Positions 34,096-45,645 of a DNA stretch of 64,000 nt are shown here, one piece after another. The DNA comes from Taudactylus pleione. Its lineage: Eukaryota > Chordata > Amphibia > Anura > Myobatrachidae. The translations under genes were made by a program, and so were the position numbers. The stretch covers positions 3,973,149-4,037,148 of the forward strand of contig JAUIMM010000003.1 in NCBI GenBank assembly GCA_031769625.1. Direction: 5' to 3'. The notes beneath the pieces were generated by a model that was not told the DNA's origin, searched no databases, and saw only the letters and a program-made list of their open reading frames with translations. Numbering within the stretch: the stretch's first letter is position 1; each line of letters begins with the position of its first letter.

Positions 34096-34769
34096 GGCCT
34101 GATTCTGAGCACAGCCGGGAGCGGAAGCCAGATTTACTGCCTCATGTTAATGTGAGCATCCGTACGGCTTCATGTGTATATTCGCATCGCCCACTGATTT
34201 TCCAGCCTCAACCGTCATCAGAATAGGCACTTGGACCTTCCCCATGTGGGATGCAAAAGATCAGTCAGAAACAAACTTCCCATCGTTGTATGCGCACGCC
34301 TCATAATACGCAGACCTCACGTGCATTTGCTAGGTAGCTGCTCAGTTGACACTCAGAAACGCCCATTTCACAGATCGAAAGAGATATGGCTGCACACAGA
34401 TCCTCTGTCAAGTCGTGGTGGATCCAGGGGGAGAGGAATCAACCAGGGCGATCCCCCCCAATAACACACAACCCCCCCCATGAACACTTTAAGCGGCCGC
34501 AATCTTCCCCTTCGTCCTGGTGCCTCTTCGCCTCCCCAAGGCCGGGCTCCCAGCTGTCTCCGCCTCTGTGAGCCTGGACCCTGGGAGGAGATGAGGCACC
34601 AGGGTGGAGAGTCGCAGCTGCCCAAATTTTTCATGGTGAGAGCTTTTTATGTGTGTTATGGGGATCCGCCACTGCTGTCACGGTGCATATGTATAGCGCG
34701 GCACGTGCACAGTTTGCTAAATAGCGCTAGATGCGTCAGTTTTTGGACTTTGAATACAGAATCGGGCCC
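34096..34769. mobile_element. GGCCTGATTC-type MITE carrying a nested hAT element
   Basis: Left end GGCCTGATTCTGAGCACAGC, right end AATACAGAATCGGGCCC. It is interrupted by the insert at 34413-34674. After the insert, sequence such as CATATGTATAGCGCGGCACG resumes the element. Confidence 0.5.
34413..34674. mobile_element. Nested hAT-type MITE (CAGTGGCGGATCC end)
   Basis: The left end TCGTGGTGGATCCAGGGGG corresponds to a diverged CAGTGGCGGATCCAGG. The right end is ATGGGGATCCGCCACTG. Flanks CTGTCAAG (34405-34412) and CTGTCACG (34675-34682) match at 7 of 8 positions. Confidence 0.65.
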
Positions 34770-35133
34770 TAGTTGATCATGTGTGGGGTACGGTATTATT
34801 AGATGGCTATAATTTTCTTTTTGTGTTCCTTTCGGGTTTTTGAAACAGGTTCTGGGAATTCTTTATATACCGCTACTCAATTATGGTGCAAAGTGTCAAA
34901 GTGGGATTGTCATAATGTGAATTTTGTGATTCAACGTTCTCCTCCATCTCCCTACATGGATGCTGTGAATTGTGATAGATACAGGACGTGGCCAATATGG
35001 GCGTCCTTACCAGCATACCATCTCCCTCCAGCCATCCCTGGAGAGCTGGTCTGTCTACATAGTAATATTACTCTTTTGAGCATTTTTATCCATTTTCCCA
35101 ATGAATATGTGAGATCTACAGGAGGGAGCAGAG

Positions 35134-35735
35134 GAGCTCATTCAGACCCGGGCGCTAAGCTGCGCTCTCACGCAGCTCAAAGGAGCCGGATATGCAAATG
35201 CTGCGATCGCACTGTCTGGTGGACGGACGCCCTCTATGTCTTAGAGAGAGATGGCAGAGTGAACGCACGCCGGAGTATGAAGCTGCCCACCTTTCTATCT
35301 TAACACACGTCATCTCCAGGAAGTGTGTGATTAATCAGAACCATCGAGAGCCATCGGAACTGCACACAGCGCTTTAGGTAGACCCTACCCCACTGCAAGC
35401 ACTGCGATCACTGCTGGCTAAAATACAACCAAGTGACGTGTACAACGATTCTTCTTTGCTAATTATGCACACCCCTAAAACGCCGTTTAGATGCCTAGGC
35501 ACGCCTGCGTTTGCACATCCACTCCCCCGTTCACAAGCACCTTCCCCTGTTACCACCCACAAACGGCGCAATCTGTCACTCAATACAGCACCCAGTCTGT
35601 GTACTACGAGCGCTCAATTCCCGACTGCAACGACTGACTCGTGCATGCGTATATTGACGCCTATGCATGCGCAAACGTGCGATTATCGGCCATAGCGTGC
35701 GTTCGCAGCTTAGCGACCGGGTCTGAATCAGTCCC
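35134..35735. mobile_element. PIF/Harbinger-like MITE, inverted relative of 1246-1844
   Basis: Left end GAGCTCATTCAGACCCGGGC with GCTAAGCTGCG. Right end CGCAGCTTAGCGACCGGGTC with TGAATCAG. On the minus strand the interior matches 1246-1844 (GTGGGTGGTAACAGGGGAAG; TGTGCATAATTA). Confidence 0.65.
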
Positions 35736-35776
35736 AGAGTTCCTGCAACACTGATAAAGGAAGACTGTGTTGTGTA

Positions 35777-36102
35777 ACTTTGGGTACACACAATAGACGA
35801 TGAGTGTACCCAGCAACGGCAGATGTGATGGCCCGATAAATCGGGTGGTCCATACACACCACACGATCTTGTGTACAACGGCCCGATATATCGGTCCCCC
35901 GCTGCATCTAGAAGCATGGTGTCGGCCGCCGGATCTTCTGATCTGCCGTGTATGCACAACCGATAAGAAGATGCAATGAAAGACGCACGAGAGTTCGCAA
36001 TCACCCGTACACACTGAGCGATGTGGCCTGGCCGATATATAGTTCCGATCCGCTTCGGAATTATATATTGTCCGATATATCGTTTAGTGTGTTCCCAGCT
36101 TT
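35777..36102. mobile_element. MITE (GGGTACACACAATAGACGA family)
   Basis: CTTTGGGTACACACAATAGA at the left and TCGTTTAGTGTGTTCCCAGC at the right. Internal CCGATATATCGG palindromes. Relative of 21719-22014. Confidence 0.6.
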
Positions 36103-36604
36103 ACACACTTCTGTGTTGTGTTAAGTTCATGCGACCACTTTCATTACTCTGCTCTTTCATATTTCGCTGCTGTTATAAGATCGTTAGTAAGAATGTTATT
36201 AGCTGTAAGTTTGTGAGCAGAAATGTGAGTCTCCGCCTCTAATAGCATGCATAATATAATGACACAGGTTTTAACCCACGGCTTTCCGGTGTCACGTTTG
36301 AGGCCTATTTCGGTCCGTCCTTTGCGAGATAAGACCACTTCTCTGCAAAGATAATACAAGTTTTCAGGGAAATGTTATTTTTAAGCAGTGTTCATAGGAA
36401 AAGCACAATATGGAGGAACACAATGCGACAAGGTCATTAATAGAAACTTGTTTTGGTAATAAGCTCCATCAGCAGGCAGGAAATGGATAGTACGTATTGA
36501 AAGATCTATTTTACTGATTATTCTGAATTTTAAGATTTTCGTACAAGAAGCAAAACTCGGTAGAGGCAGATCTGGAGCTCATCGAAGTCCATTAGTGATA
36601 GATC

Positions 36605-37117
36605 CTGTCAACTGATTACTTCCTCCCACTCCCGCCTCCCAAGATTTTGCCTGTGCTGTTCCCTGCCTCTGGAACTCTCTCCCTATCACTCTCCACAGCT
36701 CTACAAGTCTTCAAACGGGCTCTAAAGACCCACTACTTCATCAAAGCCTCCCAGCTCCCATCCTAACCTGCTGCTCCCTGATCCTCCTGCACTGTCTACA
36801 ACATCTGTGTCACCCCTGTCTGTCTGCCCCTCCCCTTTTAGATTGTAAGCTCTCTCGAGCAGGGCCCTCTTCCGCCATGTGCTTCTCCTCATACTATCAT
36901 CTTCTCCTAACTCCCTACAAGGGCACCTAACACTTGGCTGCAGCCGCCCTGCTGCTTATTTGAGTAATATGATCGCCTAATGCGGCAGTGTTTATAAACC
37001 ATGTCCTTGTCCTGCATTGTTTTGTACTGTAAGTCACTGTTTTCTTGTTAGCTTGTCTATTTATTTAAGTACTTTGTAAGGCGCTGCGGTACACTTGTGG
37101 CATCTTATAAATAAAGA
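36605..37117 (+). mobile_element. CR1/L2-like LINE, 5'-truncated 3' end
   Basis: Same family as 19805-20313: CTGTGCTGTTCCCTGCCTCT at the coding end, then TAAGCTCTCTCGAGCAGGGC, CAAGGGCACCTAACACTTGG and GGCGCTGCGGTACACTTGTG. It ends in AAATAAAGAAGGATAAT. The open frame of the RT end is broken here. Confidence 0.7.
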
Positions 37118-37643
37118 AGGATAATTATAGTTTTTAAGCCAACTCCGATAGTATTAGGTGCAACACACACGATTGCACTTTTATATTATATCTGCATCGT
37201 GTGCAACCCGTTAGAATGTTCTGTTATCTGCCACTTATATTTAGACAAGTTACCGCTCCCCACTGAGGTGCATTTATCACATATAATCTGCAGCAAGTGT
37301 CACAAATGTTTGCAGTCGTTACTTACTGACAGGCAGACTATAACCTCTGTGACTCGCGTCTTCATCATTGTCACGGTTTCCTAATCAACTGACAGCTACA
37401 TGAACATCGTTGCAGCTCACAGATAACTACTTCCTCTTTGTGTAGGTGACGGGTAAATGTTAGAAATATATTTGTAAGACACAAACTTCAGTTCGTCATA
37501 CTGAGAAGTCTAACAAAGGAGAGTATGAAAATTCAGCAATCTGGGTGTCACAATAAGACACACCTGGGATTGTCTAAGAATGACTAAAATACCACAAAAT
37601 GATGCATCACAATCACTATTAAACCCAAACTCCTGGCATCACT
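37118..37643. other. Intronic sequence, no recognised feature
   Basis: Nothing beyond ordinary intron sequence was recognised. Confidence 0.35.
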
Positions 37644-37977
37644 AATGCCGGGCATACATTGCCAGATAAAATGCCTGTCAGACCGGCAGACAATTTATCT
37701 GTCAACCTGCAGAGATATCGCGGGCATGCACTGTGAGATATCTCAGTGTATTGGCCCAGAAATCTGCTCCGCCTCCGGGGGAGGAAACATTACCCTGTTC
37801 CTTACATGGGAACATTTTACATTGCAGATATCTCATCGAACGGGTATGCTGGACGATCCGGCATGCCCGACCGATTGATATTTAACCCCCGGTCGGCCAC
37901 ACACACTGCAATTATCGGGGCTATCCACGGACTTCGGGGGGTGGGGGGGGATCGGCCGATAATTGTAGAGTGTAAGC
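37644..37977. mobile_element. Palindromic MITE (GGGCATACATTGCCAGAT family)
   Basis: Left end TAATGCCGGGCATACATTGC with CAGATAAAATGCCTGTCAGA. The right end is around CCGATAATTGTAGAGTGTAA. It is the inverted relative of 21064-21414 and abuts the element at 37993. Confidence 0.55.
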
Positions 37978-37992
37978 CCTGCAAAAGATTTA

Positions 37993-38462
37993 GGCCCTCA
38001 TTCAGACCCACTCGCGAGCGGCTGTCCGCTCGCAAGTGGGTCGGTGGTCCGCACTGCGCATGCGCACGACGGAGGGTGCTCCGTTGTGCGCATGCGCGAG
38101 ACGCGCCGAGCGAAGGACTTTCCTTCGCTCGGAGTGTCTCATCAAAGGAGGCGTGCTGTCGATGTTGACTGACAGCACGCCCCCTTTGGTGGGCGTGCCG
38201 GGGGCGTGCCTGCCAGACGGAGGCGTTCCCAGGGGAACGCCTACCGTCTGAAGCCGGCCCCACTGACATCACTAGTGATGTCAGTGGGAGTGATTTTGGC
38301 TCTGATAGAGCCAAAATCACTCCTGGCCTTGCGGTTGAAAAACTCAACCGCAGGCTGTTGCTCAGCTATACGAGCGTCCAGGAGGACGCTCCATATTAAT
38401 GGAGGTGGGCCCTGATTCAGAGCGAGCGCTCTGGTCAGAGCGTCCGGCTCTGAATCAGGGCC
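37993..38462. mobile_element. PIF/Harbinger-like MITE, TTA target duplication
   Basis: Begins GGCCCTCATTCAGACCCACT and ends TCCGGCTCTGAATCAGGGCC, with TTA at 37990-37992 and 38463-38465. The interior shows successive perfect hairpins (GCGCATGCGCACGACGGAG; CACTGACATCACTAGTGATG; AGCGCTC). It is the fullest copy of the 6725-7212 family. Confidence 0.75.
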
Positions 38463-38803
38463 TTAGTTCATGAGCTGACACTATTAATAAATCTTCAGTT
38501 GCTCCCTACAAACAGCAAACCCAAAATAATGTAACCAAAGATACTTTAATGCAAATAGTTTCCTGCATAAATGCAACATTATTAAAGCCAAGGCTATAGG
38601 AACTATTTAAGAACTTACGTACAGAATGTTATTAGAGTTTATTATAAGAAACGTTCACCACGTTTAGTGAATAATAATGGTGATAATGAATTGACATGCA
38701 AAAATTATAAACATTAAGCGTCTTTCTTAAACTAAAACAGAAATAAAAACAGGATCGGCAGTAGCAAACTTGCATGGTTACATACACCCCCAAGAACTGA
38801 CAA

Positions 38804-40505
38804 TCTATAATAATATTATAAGAACGTTGTGTCTGTCTGTTCCAAGTTGGTGCAAAAACTACTGAACCGCTTTTCTTGAAAACGGCATCATTGTGTAGTG
38901 GGAACTCCTACAAATAATCTGCACTTGGTTTCATCTCCATCCGTCAAGTTAAAGCTGAGTAATAACAAAACCAAAATGTACTGATATCATCAATGCAATA
39001 TTTGTGACACCATGCATGGCCGGTAAGGGGTGGGGGAGAGAGGTGCTTTGGGTCAGTGTTCTCTTGAATAGGATAGGCTACATAGCAGTCTGTGCACAGG
39101 GCACACAGTGACATTGGTGTGAGTGCTGGGTGAATAGGAGAGGTTACATAGCAGGCTGTTCACAGGGCACACAGTGACATTGGTGTGAGTGGTGGGTGAA
39201 TAGGAGAGGTTACATAGCAGTCTGTGCACGGGGCACACAGTGACATTGGTGTTAGTGGTGGGTGAATAGGATAGGGTACATAGCAGTCTGTGCACAGAGC
39301 ACACAGTGACATAGGTGTGAGTGGTAGGTGAATAGGAGAGGTTACATAGCAGTCTGTGCACAGGGCACACAGTGACATTGGTGTGAGTGGTGGGTGAATA
39401 GGATAGGTTACATAGCAGTCTGTGCACGGGGCACACAGTGACATTGGTGTTAGTGGTGGGTGAATAGGATAGGCTACATAGCAGTCTGTGCACAGAGCAC
39501 ACAGTGACATAGGTGTGAGTGGTAGGTGAATAGGAGAGGTTACATAGCAGTCTGTGCACAGGGCACACAGTGACATTGGTGTGAGTGGTGGGTGAATAGG
39601 ATAGGCTACATAGCAGTCTGTGCACAGGACACACAGTGACATTGGTGTGAGTGCTGGGTGAATAGGATAGGTTACATAGCAGTCTGTGCACAGGGCACAC
39701 AGTGACATTGGTGTGAGTGGTGGGTGAATAGGATAGGCTACATAGCAGTCTGTGCACAGGGCACACAGTGACATTGGTGTGAGTGGTGGGTGAATAGGAT
39801 AGGTTACATAGTCTGTGTACAGGGCACACAGTGACATTGGTGTGAGTGGTGGGTGAATAGGATAGGTTACATAGCAGTCTGTGCACAGGGCACACAGTGA
39901 CATTGGTGTGAGTGGTGGGTGTATAGGATAGGCTACATAGCAGTCTGTGCACAGGGCACACAGTGACATTGGTGTGAGTGGTAGGTGAATAGGATAGGTT
40001 ACATAACAGTCTGTGCACAGGGCACACAGTGACATTGGTGTGAGTGGTAGGTGAATAAGATAGGCTACATAGCAGTCTGTGCACAGGGCACACAGTGACA
40101 TTGGTGTGAGTGCTGGGTGAATAGGATAGGTTACATAGCAGTCTGTGCACAGGGCACATAGTGACATTGGTGTGAGTGGTGGGTGAATAGGATAGGTTAC
40201 ATAGCAGTCTGTGCACAGGGCACACAGTGACATTGGTGTGAGTGGTGGGTGAATAGGATAGGTTACATAGCAGTCTGTGCACAGGACACACAGTGACATT
40301 GGTGTGAGTGGTGGGTGAATAGGATAGGCTGCATAGCAGTCTGTGCACAGGGCACACAGTGACATTGGTGTGAGTGGTGGGTGAATAGGATAGGCTACAT
40401 AGCAGTCTGTGCACAGAGCACACAGTGACATAGGTGTGAGTGGTAGGTGAATAGGAGAGGTTACATAGCAGTCTGTGCACAGGGCACACAGTGACATTGG
40501 TGTGA
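38804..40505 (+). mobile_element. Helitron-like 5' end plus 66-bp array, 3' end not found
   Basis: TCTATAATAATATTATAAGA (TC at 38804 after A) followed by TTGTGTCTGTCTGTTCCAAG and GAACCGCTTTTCTTGAAAAC looks like a Helitron 5' terminus. The tandem array begins about 250 bp later. No GC hairpin plus CTRR was found before the MITE at 40606, so the 3' end is probably lost. Confidence 0.4.
39055..40505. repeat. 66-bp minisatellite, ~22 units
   Basis: The unit contains GCACACAGTGACATTGGTGT and GGTGAATAGGATAGGTTACA with CATAGCAGTCTGTGCACAGG. GTGCACGGGGCACACAG variants 198 bp (three units) apart show block copying. One unit near 39810 has a short deletion in CATAGCAGTCTG. As 66 is divisible by three, the minus strand shows a 530-codon frame that is an artefact. 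Confidence 0.95.
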
Positions 40506-40605
40506 GTGGTGGTGGTGGTGGGGAGTTTAGGCACCAGGGAGATGGGGAGGGGTAGGGATGGGGTTAGTATATCTACGATGGGTGTCTGTATCCTAAGCCA
40601 GTCTG

Positions 40606-41034
40606 CCTCCAGGCCGCTCGTAAAGCTGTGGGTAACCACCCACATCTTGTGCGAGCGGCCTCGTGATGGTCGCGATTATCGCGACCATCGGCATTGCGAG
40701 GGGACCCTAAGGTAGGGTCTCAGCACTCGCAATGCTGAGTTGACGTCCTGCTCTAATAGAGCCAGAGGTCCACTACTGACATCACGAGTGATGTCAGTAG
40801 GGACGCCCACAAATGGCAGGCGTTCCTTCGGGAATGCCTCCGTTTGTGCAGCCACCCCCCCTACCAGCCTACAAAACGGGGCGAGCTGTCGATCAACATC
40901 AACAGCAGCCCCGTTTTGTTGCGAGCCCCGGAGTGAGTGAAGTTCTCACTCACTACGGGGCTTGCGTGCGCACTGGGCCACCATCGACCCGCTTGCGAGC
41001 GCTGTGCGCTCGCGAGCAGGTCTGAATCAGGCCC
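40606..41034. mobile_element. PIF/Harbinger-like MITE, one end clear
   Basis: Ends GCTCGCGAGCAGGTCTGAATCAGGCCCC. It contains CACTACTGACATCACGAGTG with ATGTCAGTAG and AACGGGGCGAGCTGTCGATC, as in 37993-38462. The left end, near CAGGCCGCTCGTAAAGCTGT, lacks a terminal repeat. Confidence 0.6.
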
Positions 41035-41182
41035 CAAGTCTGTAAGCCACCGATGCATTCACCTCGTAGATGGTTAATTCATTGAGCACTAGGGACGACA
41101 CAGCAGACCCCACTGTCTCATCCCCCCTCCCCTCCCTTACCTTGTATCCGCTTGAAAGTTACACTTAAAAAGACATTATGGG

Positions 41183-41415
41183 GTCAATCCAATTGATTGC
41201 AAAGGGTGCGGGTTGCCGCTGACACGGCGTTGATACGCCGGCAACAGCACGGAATTTCGCACCATTCACAGCCCCCTATGAGCCCGAATTCGCATAATTT
41301 TGCTCGGAGCACTATGGGGCTGCAGGCATTTTTATGCAAATTTGGGCTACCGTCAAGCACGCCCATTGTCGGGATGACTCGCACCCACGAGCACATTGCG
41401 TGTAATTGGATTGAC
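41183..41415. mobile_element. MITE with GGTCAATCCAATTG ends
   Basis: GTCAATCCAATTGATTGCAA at the left and GCGTGTAATTGGATTGAC at the right are inverted. The interior contains ATACGCCGGCAACAGC and GGGATGACTCGCACCCACGA. Confidence 0.6.
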
Positions 41416-42041
41416 TATTACTATATATTACTAGAAATTATTATTTATTGGAAGTTTCAGTAGTGTACAAGAAGAATCCTAATAATTCTTTACTAATCGA
41501 ATGGACCCGGAGTTCCCTTTTAATATTGTACATCAGGATAGACTGAGAGCCACCGCTGTGACATTGCCAGGGGAAGTAGAAATTCAGGGTTAATGGAGCA
41601 TTCAGCGCAGCCGGCCGGGTGTCTCAGAGCATCAGACACACGAGCCATTCTGGAACCTTTGCCCACTTGAGAATGCGAGGCGCTAGGCAGGGACATGAAT
41701 GCCTTAGGTAACCACCTTGGCAGTGTTGCAGAAGCAGCTCGCTGTGGTTATTTAATAGGACAACCTACTCTCTATATTCCCCCTCCCAGTACAGCAAACA
41801 TCCCTTTATGTTACAACATAGCCAGCGTAGTACTGCTAATATTTCCCTCAGCGTATTGTACACTATTCACAGCCCTTGAATAGAGTTCTATAGAAGTGTT
41901 AGTGTTTTATTGAGGATATGCTGAATACTCTTCACCCACTTTATGTTGGTTTTTTTAAGTAAAGCATATTCCATAGTCCCTAGTAATTCTGCATAGCTAC
42001 ATTGATTTTTCTTTTTAAAACCAGTCGGAGCTTCTCTCTAT
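41416..42041. other. Intronic sequence, no recognised feature
   Basis: Nothing beyond ordinary intron sequence was recognised. Confidence 0.35.
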
Positions 42042-42368
42042 AGGTGCCCATCCACTTGTAGATGCGGGGACGACGGCACGATTATGACATCGTAATCATG
42101 CCGTCGTCTCCCTAGGGGGGAAGTGCATAGAATGAACATTCAGGCGTTCAGTGTATGCACATCAATCATCCCCGAACATGGGCAACCTGAAGACGGTCGT
42201 CAAGTTGACCGTCTTGTTCGGGCGACGATAGATGTCGGAAATGATCAGCGGGAGCGCGCCTCGCTGGTCGTTTTAGACATTTAAGTGCCCGATAACTGAG
42301 CGATTGCACGATTACGATGTCGTAATCGTGCAATCGCGCAGTATTATCGGCAAGTGGATGGGCACCTT
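42042..42368. mobile_element. Palindromic MITE (AGGTGCCCATCCACTTG ends)
   Basis: AGGTGCCCATCCACTTGTAG and GCAAGTGGATGGGCACCT form the ends. Inner ACGATTATGACATCGTAATC and ACGATTACGATGTCGTAATC are each palindromic. Confidence 0.75.
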
Positions 42369-43109
42369 TAGACCTCTCCCCAGATCTGCAATAAGCATCC
42401 ATAACCATGAAGAAGGATTATAATATAAGCACTTTGTATGGGACATAGAGCAGTATGGGGTCCCAAACTTGTCCCATTTAAACTCAGTGGTGCCAGTGTT
42501 AACATGGGGAAAATTGGAAACTTGCAGGTCAATGAACGTCGGATACGTTTTTCTCTTTTATTATGTAAGTTTGTTGAAAAGGAGACTTTGTACATTAAGT
42601 AATCCAGAGTGAATTATGTATTTGACATGTTTAATACAGCAATGTTTCAAGCCTGCTGTACACTCCCGTGTCTGTACCCATCGCCCTTTACTGATATTTC
42701 TGTCCCCTATACTTTGAAGAAAAATAATACAAAAAAATTAAAAAAATGAGCAAATTAATAAAACTGAAACCTAAGTTTTATTGCCGCCCCTTGAAATATT
42801 CATGATCCCACCCCAGTGTGGTTTTTGGACCAAAATAGTTGTGCACCCCGGCTTTATAGCAATTTCCTCATATAAAGTCGCTGCAATCACTTGTTCACTC
42901 AGTGGTAAACAGGGCTGTTTCCTGTACGCATGACTGACTGACTGGTGGTCAGTGTGGTCAGCTAGCAGCATCTGAAATACAAGAGAGGAGCAACTGCAGT
43001 CATTGCTTATAACTAATGTTCTAATGGTCCACTCAGCAAAGCGTAATCCATTTACTGAGAAATAGAAAATACCTGAGTAAGTGTGGCTCAGATTGGAGAA
43101 TGGGACAGT
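42369..43109. other. Intronic sequence, no recognised feature
   Basis: An A-rich stretch lies at 42718-42765. No element ends were recognised. Confidence 0.35.
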
Positions 43110-45645
43110 TGTGAGGGTGGAAGTAGTGTAGGTATGAAGGTGTAGGTAGTATTGGTAGGAGTAGGGTAGGTGTAGGGTAGGTGTGAGTGTGTATTAGTGT
43201 GGGTAGTATAGGTGGGAGTAGGGTAGGTGTGAGGGTGTATTAGTGTGGGTAGTATAGGTAGGAGTAGGGTAGGTGTGAGGGTGCATTAGTGTGGGTAGTA
43301 TAGGTGGGAGTACGGTAGGTGTGAGGGTGTATTAGTGTGGGTAGTATAGGTGGGAGTAGGGTAGGTGTGAGGGTGTATTAGTGTGAGTAGTATAGGTGGG
43401 AGCAGGGTCGGTGTGAGGGTGTATTAGTGTGGGTAGTATAGGTGGGAGTAGGGTGGGTGTGAGGGTCTATTAGTGTGGGTAGTATAGGTAGGAGTAGGGT
43501 AGGTGTGAGGGTGTATTAGTGTGGGTAGTATAGCTGGGAGTAGGGTGGGTGTGAGGGTGTATTAGTGTGGGTAGTATAGGTGGGAGTAGTGTAGGTGTGA
43601 GGGTGTATTAGTGTGGGTAGTATAGCTGGGAGTAGGGTAGGTATGAGGGTCTATTAGTGTGGGTAGTATAGGTGGGAGTAGGGTTGGTGTAAGGGTGTAT
43701 TAGTGTGGGTAGTATAGCTGGGAGTAGGGTGGGTGTGAGGGTGTATTAGTGTGGGTAGTATAGGTGGGAGTAGGGTAGGTGTGAGGGTGTATTATTGTGA
43801 GTAGTATAGGTGGGAGTAGAGTAGGTGTGGGTAGTATAGGTGGGAGTAGGGTGGGTGTGAGGGTGTATTAGTGTGGGTAGTATAGGTGGGAGTAGGGTAG
43901 GTGTGAGGGTGTATTAGTGTGGGTAGTATAGGTGGGAGTAGGGTAGGTGTGAGGGTGTATTAGTGTGGGTAGTATAGGTGGGAGTAGGGTAGGGGTGAGG
44001 GTGTATTAGTGTGGGTAATACAGTTGGGAGTAGGGTAGGTGTGAGGATGTATTAGTGTGGGTAGTATAGGTGGGAGTAGGGTAGGTGTGAGGGTGTATTA
44101 GTGTGGGTAGTATAGGTGGGAGTAGGGTAGGTGTGAGGATGTATTAGTGTGGGTAGTATAGGTGGGAGTAGGGTAGGTGTGAGGGTGTATTAGTGTGGGT
44201 AGTATAGGTGGGAGTAGGGTAGGTGTGAGGGTGTATTAGTGTGGGTAGTATAGGTGGGAGTAGGGTAGGTGTGAGGGTGTATTAGTGTGGGTAGTATAGG
44301 TGGGAGTAGGGTAGGGGTGAGGGTGTATTAGTGTGGGTAATACAGTTGGGAGTAGGGTAGGTGTGAGGGTGTATTAGTGTGGGTAGTATAGGTGGGAGTA
44401 GGGTAGGTGTGAGGGTGTATTAGTGTGGGTAGTGTAGGTGGGAGTAGGGTAGGGGTGAGGGTGTATTAGTGTGGGTAATACAGTTGGGAGTAGGGTAGGT
44501 GTGAGGATGTATTAGTGTGGGTAGTATAGGTGGGAGTAGGGTGGGTGTGAGGGTGTATTAGTGTGGGTAGTATAGGTGGGAGTAGGGTAGGTGTGAGGAT
44601 GTATTAGTGTGGTTAGTATAGGTGGGAGTAGGGTAGGTGTGAGGGTGCATTAGTGTGGATAGTATAGGTGGGAGTAGGGTAGGTGTGAGGGTGTATTAGT
44701 GTGGGTAGTATAGGTGGGAGTAGGGTAGTTGTGAGGGTGTATTAGTGTGGGTAGTATAGGTGGGAGTAGGGTAGGTGTGAGGGTGCATTAGTGTGGGTAG
44801 TATAGGTGGGATTAGGGTAGGTGTGAGGGTGTATTAGTGTGGGTAGTATAGGTGGGAGTAGGGTAGGTGTGAGGATGTATTAGTGTGGGTAGTATAGGTG
44901 GGAGTAGGGTAGGTGTGAGGATGTATTAGTGTGGGTAGTGTAGGAGGGAGTAAGGTAGGTGTGAGGGTGTATTAGTGTGGGTAGTATAGGTGGGCGTAGG
45001 GTAGGTGTGAGGGTGTATTAGTGTGGGGTAGTATAGGTGGGAGTAGGGTAGGTGTGAGGGTGTATTATTGTGAGTAGCATAGGTGGGAGTAGAGTAGGTG
45101 TGAGGGTGTATTAGTGTGGGTAGTATAGGTGGGAGTAGGGTAGGTGTGAGGGTGCATTAGTGTGGGTAGTATAGGTGGGAGTAGGGTAGGTGTGAGGGTG
45201 TATTAGTGTGGGTAGTATAGGTGGGAGTAGGGTAGGTGTGAGGATGTATTAGTGTGGGTAGTATAGGTGGGAGTAGGGTGGGTGTGAGGGTGTATTAGTG
45301 TGGGTAGTATAGGTGGGAGTAGGGTAGGTGTGAGGATGTATTAGTGTGGTTAGTATAGGTGGGAGTAGGGTAGGTGTGAGGGTGCATTAGTGTGGATAGT
45401 ATAGGTGGGAGTAGGGTAGGTGTGAGGGTGTATTAGTGTGGGTAGTATAGGTGGGAGTAGGGTAGGTGTGAGGGTGTATTAGTGTGGGTAGTATAGGTGG
45501 GAGTAGGGTAGGTGTGAGGGTGTATCTGTGTGGGTAGTATAGGTGGGAGTACGGTAGGTGTGAGGGTGTATTAGTGTGGGTAGTATAGGTGGGAGTACGG
45601 TAGGTGTGAGGGTGTATTAGTGTGGGTAGTATAGGTGGGCGTAGG
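43110..45645. repeat. 46-bp minisatellite, ~55 units, with higher-order duplication
   Basis: The unit carries TATTAGTGTGGGTAGTATAG and GTGGGAGTAGGGTAGGTGTG. Rare variants such as GTGGTTAGTATAGG (44611 and 45348) and GTGTGGATAGTATAGG recur together about 737 bp apart, i.e. 16 units plus one inserted base, and the following 100 bp or more match. Both strands are open only in short frames. No Helitron or transposon ends were seen at its borders. Confidence 0.95.

Noticed and set aside
35128..36014. Several 100-170-codon frames around 34.8-36.0 kb
   Set aside because: They fall in CpG-rich MITEs where stops are rare by composition, and cross element boundaries.
39053..40645. A 530-codon open frame on the minus strand (and a 445-codon frame beside it)
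   Set aside because: It is the 66-bp minisatellite read in frame; the period is divisible by three, so any stop-free unit gives long open frames. No start context, domain or homology.
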